From contig KV748193.1 in the NCBI GenBank assembly GCA_001692895.1, forward strand, positions 2,418,001 through 2,482,000: a stretch of 64,000 bases of DNA, written 5' to 3'. A program made the position numbers and the translations under genes. This document shows positions 10,330 through 22,800 of the stretch, piece after piece; within the stretch, counting starts at the first letter, position 1; the number at the start of each line of letters is the position of its first letter. The notes beneath the pieces were generated by a model. That model ran no database searches, was not told the origin of the DNA, and saw nothing but the letters and a program-made list of their open reading frames with translations. Source of the DNA: Cenococcum geophilum 1.58. Its lineage: Eukaryota; Ascomycota; Dothideomycetes; Gloniales; Gloniaceae.

Positions 10330-13300
10330 GTAGGGAGCTAACCTTACGTCTATACCTAACGTTAACAACTATATTAAATTTAAAGTTCTTAAATATAAAT
10401 ATTTTAAGCTTATAAACGTCGACCTATAGGAGCAATACTAGGAAGACTTCGTAGACTTTATAGAAGCTATCTTTAAAGCATGTAACCCTACTACTATCCG
10501 TAACCTACGGACCCTCTTATATAACTAAGGTGTATAGATTAAAAGGAATAAACGAGTTATTATTGCATAGTCCTTATACAATATAATATACAAGAAGGAC
10601 CAAACGGAATAGACTAAAGAGGAAATCCTAGACCAGTTCTAAGAAACTAAGGAACTCTTTACTTCTTCTAAACTTAATATAATTGCTAGCCTTATACCTA
10701 ACCTACTTAACTAAATTTGTTCTATAAACCTAAGCAATTTCGGAATTAATCTTACGGGCTAAAGTATACCTAGTACTTAAGTTACGGACCGTAATACCCC
10801 CGTAACCTAAATTACGGACCATAATACCCCCGTAAATTAAATTACGGAATAAACCCCTTCCGTTATTTAAGTCACAGATCTATAAGCTATATATCCGTAA
10901 ACCATATATCCGTAAGCCATATATCCGCAAGCTATAGATCTACAAGTTATAGATCCGTAACCTACCTAAATAAAGACCTATAGTAAGGAGCTAGCTAACC
11001 TAGCCAAGCTCTATACCAATAAGTCTAAATATAGCGGTAAAAACGATAATTTTAACTTTAAACTAACTATCTTTACGGACCTCTGTTAGAAGGCTAATAT
11101 TCCTAAATAGGAGTTTAGCTAAGCCTACTCTACTATACTGCGTGGCCTAGCACTTAACCACTACTATACTAACCTTAAGAGCAACCCCCTTAGTGTTCCC
11201 TTTAATAAGCTATACGAAGCTACTTATAACTACTTTAAAGGACTGGAATATAAGTGTAATATCCTTATCTAATAGAATGCGACTAAGCTACGGACCGTAA
11301 TTAATAAGAACACTAAAAAATCGACTATAGAGTGCCTGTAAATTCTTATTAAAGACCTCTAGCACCTATAGTACGGCCTTAACGCTAAGCTTTAAATAGA
11401 CGACTTTTTGCACAATAAACTTATTACGGCCTACTAGGAAGTAAAGCCCTATAAGTACGCCTACTATAAGCCTATAGATACCTTAGCTGGCCTTATTAAC
11501 GATTTACGCTCCTCTATTATAATATATAAAGTCTTAAACCTACTAAGCAGCACTTAAGCCTTTATTGCGGATATTTAATATCCGTAAATAGACTTAGACG
11601 TCTACTTTACGGACCGCCGCTATTGCTAGCAGTACCTATACCGACTAAGTCCTACCCGTAACCCCTATAGTAACCCCTATATAAAAATATACCCCCATAG
11701 ACAAACCAGCTAGAAGTGCTTTATATATGGTAAGGAAGAATATTAGTCTATAAGGTATACCTAGGAAGAACGTAATAAGTCTAGGAAGAGACTTAATAAC
11801 TATATTAACCAGTTTATTTTAGAATACGAAGGAGAGAAAGTAGAAGAGCCCCCTAATAAGTTAATAAAAGCCCTTATAATTAACTTTAACTTAAATGCTT
11901 AGGAATAAGAGACCTTAGAGATATTCCTAACTACTTTTAAACCTTTTACGGACAGCTAAGCCTTTAATATTACGACCGTATTAGCTGACCGTTCCTTTAT
12001 ACACTTAATTGCACCCAAAAACTAATCTATAAGTATACCCGCTAGACCTATTATAGATATTACGGACTATAAACAGGACCTATTTACATATATTACTACA
12101 GAACGCTATACCTCTAAAGAATTCTACGGTGTTATAATTAACATAGGTGCCTTAAAGAAGTCCACCGCGGGCTATAGATAATACCTCGCATATAGGACCA
12201 CTATAAATAATAATGCGGACATTAATATTACGTAAACTAGGGCCATAAACGTCTAATTCGGCATCGGCTTAACCGCATTAATTGGATTAGTTAAAGTTAA
12301 GACTCTAATTAGCCTAGTTAACTTCCACGTAGTAAAAGCGGACACCCCTTTCCTACTCTGCCTTGCGGACATGGATAGGTTATAGGTGTACTATAATAAC
12401 GTTACGGATACCCTAATTGGCCCTATAACTACCCTAGGAAGTAAGTATATAACCCTACTAATTACACGACAATTCGGACACCCATTCCTTATATAGGGAG
12501 AGACCTTACGGACGTATATTTAGGAATCTTTTAACTATAACCCGTGCTACCTTACTAGTACGGAAATCCACCACCTATACCGCCGTTTCGGCCACCTATT
12601 AGCTAAAAAGCTGTATAGAGTCCTTAAACGCTCTGGACACAACAACGTTAACAGGAAGGCAATTAACCACCTAACTAAATACTACTCCTACTGCTAGAAA
12701 TACGGACGGTCCCTAGGCCGATTTAAGTTTACTCTCTATAAAGACCTTAATTTTAACCACTTAGTATACATAGACATTATATATATTAACGGCACCCTAG
12801 TATTATATATAATTAATAAGGCAACCCACTATTAAGCCGCCTATTAGTTATAAAATATATCTATAAAGTACACGTGGGATATTTTACGGACCTACTAGAT
12901 TAACATATACGTTAGACCTCCATAGTATATTACCCACAACACTAGTAGAAACTTTATTAGCAAGGAATTCCAGTAGTATATTATAGCTATAGCTATATTA
13001 ATAAAAGCCGTTCTAGTTAAGGCGTATTGGTCTATTAAACTTATTAAGTAAGCTTACCTAGCTTTATAAAGAGCCTATTAGATTATTACGGACGAGTGTA
13101 AGGACATCTAAAAGGAACTAGCTCTATAGATAGCCGTAAAAGCCATTAATAACACTGCTAGCCTAAACGGACTAGTACCTACCCTTTTAGTCTACGGAGC
13201 CTACCTAAGGATAAGTAAACTAGATCCTCCTGCCCTATCTATTATAGAACGAGTAGCCGCAATACAGAAGGTAATGGCTGAGATAGTTAAGCTACGGGCC

Positions 13301-15335
13301 AAATAAACTATTAATAACGCCCTGCACTACCATAACGGACCTAATATAACCCTAGTATATGACCTCCCGCTTAACTCTAAAGTCCTTATATAGCGTAAAA
13401 GCGGTAATTAGAATGGACCTTATCGCCTACTAGCCGTAGAAAATAAGACGTGCTGTGTATAACTCCCTAGTAGGCTAACTAGCTTTAGAAGCACGTCCGT
13501 AAAACCCTACTTTCGGCCTAAAGACAACTATAACGTTAAGCCAGACGAACTGGAAGCACTTATTAAATTAGATAAACTAGAAGCACCCGCCAAACTAGAT
13601 AAACTAAAAGCACCCCTACCTACTATAGAAGTCCCCTAGGAACTTACTAAACCGATTAAACTTATAAAGCGTAGTTAAGGACGCCCCCGAAAGTACCCTA
13701 TAACTAAGAACTCTATAATAAAAAATTACCTAACCTCCGCAGGAATATCCGTAAGGCAATCTCCGCCTATAGATATATTAGTTCTAGTATAGGAAACACC
13801 TTTTACGGACTTATAACGTAAGGAGATTAATAGACTACTTAAAAAGGGTATTTTTACGGCCGTAATAGAGAGAGACGTTCCGTAAGGCGTCCGTATATTT
13901 AACTTATACTTTATTAACAAGATTAAGCACCCTAGTACTAATAAAGCCTTTAAAAAATTAAGACTTATTATATAAGCCTATAACGATTAAGGAAAGAACT
14001 TAGTCCTTACACAATTGCCTATAATTTAACAAGTTAGTTAACGGATTATACTTACACTTACGCCTAAACTACAGCAAAGTAAACCTATAACCCTCTACTT
14101 ACGGGATATCTCGTAAGCCTATATATAGTCTAATACCTACCTAAGCAAAGACATCTTTATACGGCTACCCTACGAGCTTAACCTATAACTAGGAACAATT
14201 TTACGGGTTATAAAACCTCTTTACGGAGTACCAAAAGCTAGAAACCATTGGTTTAAGATATACTACTAGCACTACGTTAGTAAACTTAAAATGGAATAGT
14301 TGACCTACAACCCCTGCTTCCTATATACCCCATTAAACGGCCTTAGTATTATTAGACTCTAAACGGACGATACCCTCTTCCTAGCAGACTAGACCTTTAT
14401 AGACACTAAAGAGACTAAACTATAAGAGGCAAAGTTCTTAGTAAAGCCGCGAGAGTAGTTAACTAAGTAGACTTTAATTAAGTTTAACAGAGGCTTAATT
14501 ATATAAAAGGGCAACCTAATCTAGCTAACTTAGGAACGCTAAGCTTAAAACCTAAAGCCTATTATAGTAAGACCTACGGACCTTACTAGCTCCCGTAAAG
14601 AGACCTATAAAACCGTAAATATAAAGAACCAATACGCTATATAACGTGTAAGAGGCGCCTATATTACCATAGTCTGCTAACCTAAATCTACCTATAACTT
14701 ATCCTTTACGGCCTAGGTAGTAGATCCGTAAGAAGAAAATATTAAGCAGCTTAATAAGCGCATTTAGTAGCAAATTAATAACGTAGTAAGGGGACTTACT
14801 TTTATACCACTAGACCTAAACTCCCTTAGCCTACTAATATTTACGGACGCCTTCTTTACTAATAATAAAGACCTATTATTACAAATTAGCTTTATAATTA
14901 TACTTACGGACCATAATTAGGATATAAATATACTATACTAGTCTTTAATTAAGTGCAAACGAGTAACCCGAAGTATACTAGCTTCTAAACTATATACACT
15001 AGCCCATAGCTTTAATATAGTAGCCGCAATTAAATTAACGGTCCAGAAGATTCTATAATTAGAGCAGTTACCCCTAGTTCTATATACTAACTTAAAGTCC
15101 CTCTACGACTGCCTAGTTAAACTAGGTACGATATAGGAGAAGAGGCTTATAGTCGACCTTATATACTTACGTTAGGCCTATAAACAACGCGAGATTACGG
15201 AGGTTAAATGGATTAGCGGCGGAAACAACTTAGTAGACGCCATAACTAAGGCAAAGCCGTGTTAAGCCCTTAAAACCCTAATTAATACGAATAAGCTTAA
15301 CCTAAAAGTTATAGAATGGGTAGAACGAGACTAAC
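10330..15335 (+). pseudogene. Copia-B gag-pol relic
   Basis: Plus-strand piecewise translation: gag (about 10330-11650); a CCHC-like knuckle (about 11710, KCFIYGKEE); the protease area (about 12100-12450); integrase (about 12540-13450, with DIIYINGTLVLYIINKATHY as the core start); RT (about 13750-14450, with QTDDTLFLAD as the active-site box, both Asp retained); and RNase H (about 14830-15280). The in-frame stops are nearly all TAA/TAG where CAA/CAG fit, as expected if CpA became TpA. The element is dead, though the RT active-site residues survive. Confidence 0.85.
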
Positions 15336-15552
15336 GGAGCACTTACGGTTCATTTACGGCCCGTTGGAAGGCCGTATAGTTTACTTTACGGACCGTAAGC
15401 AGGACTTACGGCCAGCTTAAAGCACCGTCTGGAAGGCAGCCTAGAAGGCACCTTGGGAGGGATTTTCTATGTATTTCTTTTATGTTTTACGGTTCTATTA
15501 AAACAATTACGGAGGCTGTACATAGGTGGTTTCATTTTTTAAGTACCGCCAG

Positions 15553-15828
15553 TGTATAATTATAGCACCTGCTGTACTAACCGCGTGCTTACGCATTTGG
15601 TACACTAACTACGCGTTTACGCGTTTGGTGCACTAACCACCCGCTTACGCGTCTAGTGCACTCCTGAAGCCCTAGCTAATTAGGGGGGGGGGGGTTGCAT
15701 TAGTATATAGACTACGTAGTTTGCTTCAATATAAGAGACAGTTACCACCATCCCAAAGAGCATACAATACTATACGTATTTCGTGCCCCGGGATATGACT
15801 TACTCATGCTATTAAGTTAGTATGAACA
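15553..15828 (+). repeat. Copia-B 3' LTR
   Basis: 276 bp, begins TGTATAATTATAG, ends AGTATGAACA. It differs from the 5' LTR mainly by C/T and G/A transitions and by a shorter G run (12, at 15683-15694). It is followed by the TSD GAAGT. Confidence 0.92.
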
Positions 15829-15833
15829 GAAGT
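15829..15833. repeat. Copia-B target-site duplication, right
   Basis: GAAGT, identical to 9529-9533. Confidence 0.9.
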
Positions 15834-16095
15834 AAACAATATATTGCAACAACCTATAGACGATTTAACTACTTACTAAAAGCGACGCGGAGCTTAATAC
15901 TAAGCTTTAATACGTTAATATTTATTACCACTAGCTCTGCCAGGAAGTTTATAAAGGAAGTATTAATATTAAATAGGTGCCTACTGCGGATATAATAGTA
16001 AACGGCCTAATAAAGGCTCTGCCTTATTAAAAGTATAAGACGTTTATTTAGTAGTTAAACCTCATTAATATTAAGGATCTAATTTAATTTAATTT
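15834..16095 (+). pseudogene. Copia-A copy 1, C-terminal RNase H relic
   Basis: Resumes copia-A exactly where copia-B interrupted it. The reading includes LLTKSDAELNTKL and VPTADIIVNGLIKALP, the usual end of a copia RNase H. The inverted partner copy carries the same segment at about 18760-19020. Stops are at Gln or Trp sites. Confidence 0.8.
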
Positions 16096-16207
16096 AAATA
16101 ATATTTGGGTAAGGTAAATATATAGAGGATTTTCTTTAACTTAACACCAAATTGCTATTATGACTTTTTAGTATTTCTACAGCAGCCTAGAAGGCTCTAT
16201 GCAGCTA

Positions 16208-16213
16208 GGGGGG
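16208..16213 (+). other. Copia-A polypurine tract
   Basis: A run of six G residues just before the 3' LTR, in the place where plus-strand DNA priming is expected. The inverted copy has the equivalent C run at about 18629-18635. Confidence 0.5.
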
Positions 16214-16215
16214 TA

Positions 16216-16475
16216 TATTAACCTAAATCGAAGTTCCTTACTATTATTGTAATACTGTCTAACGACCTAGATCGTCTATACGAACTATGTCTTAGTTGTC
16301 TTGTATCTTAAGCTCGGATGTTTCATCGAACGTCTCATTACCTGTTTCTCTTAACTATGACCTACTACATAACGACGTCGTCGTCATTGTATTTGGACCT
16401 ACCTAATGTATATAAGAGAGCTTCTAGAGCCCTCTTTAATAAACAGAGTTCTCATTCCTGATCGTCCGTTTAACA
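16216..16475 (+). repeat. Copia-A copy 1, 3' LTR
   Basis: 260 bp. It begins TATTAACC (RIP form of TGTCGACC) and ends GTTTAACA. It is less mutated than the truncated 5' LTR at 4849-5085. Confidence 0.93.
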
Positions 16476-17170
16476 CGAATTCCCAACTTTAGATAGTAAG
16501 TAACTACCTGCTGTAAGCCACTCTAACATCATAAACTTAAAACACTCCTCTTCTGCTTATTATTTAAGCTCAAATGGTGTCAAATCCACTAGCAGCCAAG
16601 CTTAGAAATAGGGGCAAGGGTACACGAGCATCAACGATGTAATAACAGACTCATTTGTATATCGTGATACAATATTACTAGTAAGCTCTAAGAGAATGAT
16701 TAGCGAATGTTAATGAAACGGCTTCCTATACTTAAATTTCGTGGTCTTAGTCTCAACCATTAAAGGCGAGAGAAAGGAAACCTAAATACTCAAGCACGAT
16801 CCGCCCAGTAAACATCTACAGCTTCGTTAGCATCTTTTGTCGAAGGGGGAATCAAGAGTAAGAAGTCTGTTTATTCAAGGTGGCTCTAGGAGCCCTTACA
16901 TGTACATGAGGTAGCGAAAGGCTGACGACGACACTGACGACGACAATTCGTAATCGCCACTCAATCAATATCTTTATAATCACAGCGAAACATAGAAACC
17001 ACTTTAGTTATTAAAACATGTATTGAAAATGGTACGGAACCCGTCGGTACCCAAAATCTATGAGAATAAAACTGACCTCATATGCTCGCTAGGCCTTACC
17101 TATTCAGCCACCAGTAACTACCGTTCAACCACGGCAACCTAATTACCCTTTCCGTCTAGTCATGGAGGCT
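16476..17170. other. Gene-less spacer between copia-A copy 1 and the RING relic
   Basis: Near-balanced composition and no convincing coding frame. Probably old host sequence, 3' of the minus-strand RING locus. Confidence 0.5.
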
Positions 17171-17173
17171 TCT

Positions 17174-18039
17174 CTAGCAAGTTGGACAATTGCTTTTGTT
17201 TCTCTTGGTATTGAACGTCCAAATAAAATGGCAAGATTGATGGAAAGTATGTTTGCATAGAGTCAGGACAGTTGGGGGCATCCCCATGTCAGTAAATCGA
17301 TCGTCCCTGTACTTTGAGTTACAGAGGTCGCATTCTTCATCTACTGATAGCGATTGACGGGATACCTTATCAAAGCTCCCGGTCGACAGGTCTATCGTCC
17401 AGAGGGGATGGAGGGGTGACCGACTGGTCCCTAGTGACACTAGGGGGTAAGCCTGCGAACGTCCTATAGCAATGAGGAGTTGCTCGCCTAGCCGTATTCC
17501 TACAGCCTGAAAATTTGGCGATTGGGGGATCGGTTGTTGGCTCGGTCATAGCTTGCTGGCTGGCCTCGCCACCAGCTCGTTGAGGTTTAGAACTCGGCTT
17601 GTTATCATTAGGTAACACACTAAGTAAGGACAAACATATGGCGATGTAAGCAAAAGGAAATTGATCCTATTCTGCTTCTCCAAGCGTGTCATACTCTGAA
17701 CTTGCATGGCCTGATGTTCCTCGTGCCCATAGAGTGACAAATTGCGAGCGGTGTGCAGCATCATCGAATCCTGGGGTGACTCTTGAAGAGTAGACTGCGC
17801 CAAATCCCAGATCTGGAGTGCAATATATAATTTAGGCTCCTCAACAAAAACCCCGGGGTAATAAAACCGGATACTCTGCGCTTTGGTGGCGATCCGGGAT
17901 GTTGTTTCTCAGAGTGCGCCGCTCCACAGGCCGCAATCGCATTCCTGAAATCGTCTCGCCGAGGGGTGTTGTCGTTGGAGATCATTGAATCAGTGATGTC
18001 AGCGGTTAAGCCACGAATTTTGGCCCTTAACCAAACCAA
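17174..18039 (-). pseudogene. Broken RING-H2 finger gene
   Basis: Three overlapping minus-strand frames together suggest one gene. The C-terminal piece (17174-17440) holds a RING-H2 pattern: CDLC, 21 residues, C-x-H-x2-H-x2-C (CKHTFHQSC), 14 residues, CPTC. A stop follows directly after the last zinc-binding Cys, which is earlier than in the two other RING loci here, where CPLC is followed by RK. Upstream frames (17370-17633, 17546-17803, 17761-18039) need frame changes or introns to join. It could be a multi-exon gene, but no clean GT-AG set was found. RING-H2 proteins are usually E3 ubiquitin ligases; the substrate is unknown. It sits between two inverted copia-A copies. Confidence 0.5.
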
Positions 18040-18180
18040 CCGAATTGGTGATTTAACCGGTTAAACCTGCTGAACTAATATAAAATACAAGTAAATGCTA
18101 AGCCTATATAAGCTAATAAACTGGTTAAGAATTTTAACCGGTTAGCCTTTTCTTATTGGTTTAACCTAACCTAACCGAAG
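18024..18180. repeat. Small imperfect inverted repeat (possible MITE)
   Basis: An AACCGGTTAAA motif occurs on both sides (about 18053 and 18135), flanked by matching AACCAA / TTGGTT words, giving a fold-back of about 160 bp. No target-site duplication was identified. It lies at the 5' end of the broken RING locus. Confidence 0.35.
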
Positions 18181-18359
18181 TGTAACTGCTAACATCACTG
18201 CATTGAATTCCAGAAGGATTGGGTGAGATCATACAAAGTCACCAGGTCTACTATTCCTATATCTATCACTCTCAGAGCGAATTGCTGGAAGTGTAAAATT
18301 ATCGTGCATGCGGAATGGGTATCCGAAGGGCATAGGCGCAAGGCGTCAGTCAAAGCCGG

Positions 18360-18364
18360 GATAT
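18360..18364. repeat. Copia-A copy 2 target-site duplication, left
   Basis: GATAT before the LTR; the same five bases follow the other LTR at 30070-30074. Confidence 0.92.
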
Positions 18365-18626
18365 TGTTGAACGGACGATCAGGAATGAGAACTCTGTTTT
18401 ATTAAAGAGGGCTCTAGAAGCTCTCTTATATACATTAGGTAGGTCCCAAATACAATGACGACAACGTCGTCATGTAGTAGGTTATAGTTAAGAGAAACAG
18501 GTAATGAGACGTTCGATAAGATATACGAGCTCAAGATACGAGACAACTAAGACATAGTTCGTATAGACGATCTAGGTCGTCAGACAGTATTACGATGGTA
18601 GTAAGGAACTTTAATTTAGGTCGACA
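18365..18626 (-). repeat. Copia-A copy 2, 3' LTR
   Basis: 262 bp. On the plus strand it starts TGTTGAACGG and ends AGGTCGACA. It pairs with 29808-30069. Confidence 0.95.
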
Positions 18627-18759
18627 CACCCCCCCAGCTGCACAGAGCCTTCTGGGCTGCTATAGAAAATACTAAAAAGTTATAATAGCAATTTAGTGTT
18701 AAGTTAAAGGAAATCCTCTATATATTTACCTTACCTAAATATCATTTAAATTAAATTAA

Positions 18760-19305
18760 ATTAGATCCTTAATATTAATGAGGTTTAATTACTAAATAAA
18801 CGTCTTATGCTTTTAATAAGGCAGAGCCTTTATTAGGCCGTCTACTGTTATGTCCGCAGTAGGCACCTATTTAATATTAATACTTCCTTTACGAACTTCC
18901 TAGTAGAGCTAGTGGTAATAGATATTAACGTATTAAAGCTTAGTATTAAGCTCCGCGTCGCTTTTAGTAAGTAGTTAAATTATCTATAGGTTATTACAAT
19001 ATATCGTTTGCTTCTTATTAGAGTCAAATCCAATTTCTTTAAAGAATTGCTGCTACTAAATTAACTCGGTAGCTGTATGCGATAGGGCTAAGAGCTCTAT
19101 TTTTGTGCTTGATTTTGTTACTAACTTCTACTTTGTAGATTGCTAGTTAATTAGCCCTCTAAATAAGGTGAATAGATAACCTTCTATACTCTTTCTGCTT
19201 ACTAAGTCGTTACTAAATAATATATCGCTGGCCCTTATAAAGATCTAGTTTATTACATTCTCCTTTAAGTACTTAATTGTAAGAGTCTTAGTTTAATTAA
19301 GGTAG
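18760..19305 (-). pseudogene. Copia-A copy 2, C-terminal RNase H relic
   Basis: Minus-strand reading matches the RNase H end of copia-A copy 1. It is separated from the rest of pol (25661 onward) by gypsy-C. Stops interrupt it at Gln/Trp positions. Confidence 0.8.
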
Positions 19306-19310
19306 GTAAT
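19306..19310. repeat. Gypsy-C target-site duplication, left
   Basis: GTAAT, repeated at 25656-25660. Confidence 0.93.
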
Positions 19311-19502
19311 TGTTACGGGACGGGGCAGTGGCTACAAGACGTATATATTTAAGGAGTCTACAAGACGTTACGCAATCAATCGTAAGGGTCGAGGGCGTAA
19401 GGAGGTAATATACCTACGCGTAGCTGACATAAGCTATACGCGAGGTGTACGCGAGAGCACGGGGCTCTCCTATAGAGGCCCCTGCGGTAGGGTTCCGTAA
19501 CA
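19311..19502 (-). repeat. Gypsy-C 3' LTR
   Basis: 192 bp, TGTTACGG...CCGTAACA. Compared with the other LTR I count nine differences, all transitions. Confidence 0.95.
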
Positions 19503-19869
19503 CTACCCCCCCTCCTATAAAGGCAGAGCTCTAGTGACGCTGTGGTTACTATATACATATAAAAGGGACACTTAGGGTATAGAAAAGAAGAAAAGGGGGG
19601 TATTGCTAAAGGCTTAAAATAACGTTATGTAATAAGGCTTGGCATCTAAGAATCCAACTAATTAGACAACTTTAACCGCCGGTCGAAGTTCCTAAACATC
19701 TTAACAATATTCCGGTCATATAATCGCACTTTACCGCAATCTAACGGCAATCTAACGGTAATTTACCCCTATATAGTAATGTATAACGGTTTAACTCTAT
19801 AAGGGCTCCTATAGAGGATTAGGTATAAAATCTCTGCTTAAGCCCGGTTTCTATAGGTTCGCGTAGTAA

Positions 19870-22800
19870 AAGTCGCTAATTAGATCCTTTGCATTTTTAA
19901 AGTCTTCCTATAGTTGCCATTCTAGCTAGTCTATATCAAATCCTGTATATATAGCTCTATAGTAGAGCCGTCGTCCTCTACCTTTGCCAAAGTATTTAGA
20001 GTTAATAATTCGTTTAATAGTCCACTCCTTATGGTTCTCATCTTTATTCTCGTCTTGGATTAGTACTAATAGGGGTTTAGGCTATATCTGCCCTAGTAAG
20101 GGGTTAGGCTGGTAAAGGTATAGTAGCTATAGGTAAAATACAGGCTATATCCCGCGGGTGGCTAGAGTAGGCGGGAGCTCTAGCTTATATACGGCTCCCC
20201 TATTAATAACTTATTTAATTAGGTAGGGGCCAAGGTTCTTATAATTAAGTAACTTTATAGGCCTCTACATAGAGATATTACGTACATCTAGCTATACCTA
20301 GTCGCCAATATGCATCTTTAGTGGTGGCGTTCTATAACAGTCAGCAAAGTAGGCCTACTTTACTTAAGCCCAGGCCATTTCTCCCTTATAGTAGTTAAGT
20401 AGATTTTTTATACAGTCTGTATACTAGTCGGCAAGTAGTATTTTAAGGCGTTTTCTATATAGCAGTTTCTTATTAATAGGTTCTAGTAGTTCTATACTAG
20501 ATTAGGGGTAATATTCCTTATTCGCGAAGAACAGGGTAAGTCCTATAGTAGTTAAGACATAATTATTCGCTATAAATTTACCTAGTAAGAGGTAATCTAC
20601 CCAGTTATCTTAACTATAGGTAACTACCTATCGTAGGTACGCTTTTATGCTAGCATTAGCGTTTTCCGGTTACCTAGCAGTTTTATAATAGAAGGATATA
20701 GATATCTTAACGGAGATGCTAAGGCGTTAGTAGATTTGTCTTTATACATTAGAGCCAAACTATATACCTTAGTTGGACGTAATTAAGTTAGGTAACCTAT
20801 ATAATTAGTAGATTTCGCAAAGGAAGGCGTTAGTGACGTTACTAATAGCTACGCCTTCGGTTGGGACGTAGTAGCGCTCTTTTATAAGTCGGTATATTAT
20901 TATAAGGATGTTCTTATAGGTACAGCTATATCGCTTATAGGGTAATAGGTTAACAACGAAATCTATAGCAATATCTGCCCATCGTTGTATAGGTATTAGT
21001 AGAGGGTATAGTAGTCCTTAGTACTTTATATTAAAGGCCTTAACGCGCTTATAACCGTAGTAGGCGCCTATAAAGCGTTTAACTAAGTCTATTATTTTAG
21101 GCTAGAAGTAGTATCGGCTAAAAAGCTTATAGGTTCCTTTTTTGCCTAGATGGCCGCTTAATTAGAGGTTATAGGCCATTTAGATTAGTTGCCGTTATAG
21201 ATTTTCTAAGTTAGGGATAAATAGACGGCCTCTATAATAGAGCCTNTTNTNTTTTACTTCTAAGGCTNCTATATTAATCTANCCTAAGCTTTAGAGTTTA
21301 GTCGGCAGCGTATAGGCGCTAGTAGTCTTTATAGCAATAAGTTAATATAGTAATAGGTTAACAGAGGTGTTATATACTATAGTAATAAGCTTATTAATTT
21401 TAGGAGGTAATTCTAGTTCTGTAGTATAGAGCTAAGGTATAGTTAGCTCTATTGTAGGTAGTATACCTAGAGCCAAATTCCGTACTTTTAGGATTGTCTA
21501 TTATTGGAACTAGTTGCAGGGGTTATCTTTAGACTAAAGAAGGTCTTATAAGCGGCGTATTAGGCTATTAGGCTTAGTACCTTATACTTCTAGCCTATAT
21601 ACGATTTTGAAGTTAAAACTAGAGAGGAACTCGTTCCAGCGTACTTAGCGTCAGTTTAGCTGTTTTATAGTTATAAAGTACTTAAGGTTACAATAATCCG
21701 TAAGGACTTTAGTTGGCTAGTTAGGTTTTGCTAAGGAGAGTTCCAGTTAGAATTCCTTAAACGCTTATATAATCACAAAAAGTTCCTTATTATAGATTTT
21801 ATAGTTATATTCTTATAGTATAAGCTTAAATAAATAAAATGCGACTAGGTAGAGGAGACCGTCGTCACCTATCTAAAAGAGGACGCCTGCGTTAACGTAG
21901 TCTAAGGAGTTAGTCTTAAGATAGAGTTATTATCCTAATATAAAGTGAGCTAGAATGGGTGCTTTAGTAAAAGTATCTTTAAGGTCTTAAAACGCCTTCT
22001 TATATTTAGGCGTCCAGATAAAATATAAATATATTTTTCTTCCTTTCGCGGAAAGGCCCTTTATTCGCATTATTGCTATAAGTAGTACTATAACACCCAA
22101 GAAGTTATATATGAATTTTTAATAGAAGTTAACAAAACCAAGGAAAGCTTATACGTCTTTAATGCAGTTAAGGGTTTGCTATTTGGTAATTATATATACC
22201 TTCTTAGGGTCTATACGGACACCCTTAGTAGTGACAATTAGTTTAAGGTATTTTACTTCTATAACTAAGAATTCGCACTTCTTTAAATTAATATAAAGTC
22301 CTATATCCCTAAGGCGCTATAGGACCTTTTAAACGTGCTCAGTATACTTAGAAGGGTTATCGCTATAAATAAGTATATCATTTAGGTACGTAGAGTAGAA
22401 GTCATTAAGGTAGTCCCATAAGGCGTTATTAATATAGCTTTAAAAGCTACCTAGGCCATTATATACGCTAAAGGGCATAACAGTATATTTAAATTGGCTA
22501 AAGCGCAATGCGAATGCGGTTTTCTATTCATCACCTTCTTATATTTAGAGGCGGTTAAAGGCGGCAATAATATTAAGCTTGGTATAGATTTTGGCTTAGC
22601 TAAGCCGCTTAAAAGTCTTATATATAAGCGGTACGGGGTATTAGTTCTTAATTATAATAGCGTTAAGTCCTCTATAGTTAACGTAGAATTAAATACCTCC
22701 TCCTAGCTTCTTAGTAAGGAGGATGGGGGCGGCTGCTAGGGATATGCTAGGGCAAATAAACCCTTTGTTAAGGTATTCGTTAATATACTTTTTAATAACT

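Larger units (their letters stand above)
9534..15828 (+). mobile_element. Copia-B, LTR retrotransposon nested in copia-A
   Basis: A complete 6.3-kb element bounded by LTRs of 279 and 276 bp (TGTATAATT...AACA) and a 5-bp TSD. Internal order is gag, zinc knuckle, protease region, integrase, RT, RNase H on the plus strand, which is copia order. It is unrelated in LTR sequence to copia-A. The interior is RIP-degraded with stops at Gln positions. Confidence 0.93.
4849..16475 (+). mobile_element. Copia-A copy 1, LTR retrotransposon (split by copia-B)
   Basis: A Ty1/copia element in plus orientation: partial 5' LTR (4849-5085), primer site, gag and pol relics, and 3' LTR (16216-16475). Removing the nested copia-B (9534-15828 plus one TSD copy) leaves about 5.33 kb, matching the 5.36 kb of the inverted copy at 18365-30069. 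The first ~24 bp of the 5' LTR are missing or unrecognisable, so the outer TSD cannot be checked. All coding parts are riddled with TAA/TAG stops. Confidence 0.9.
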
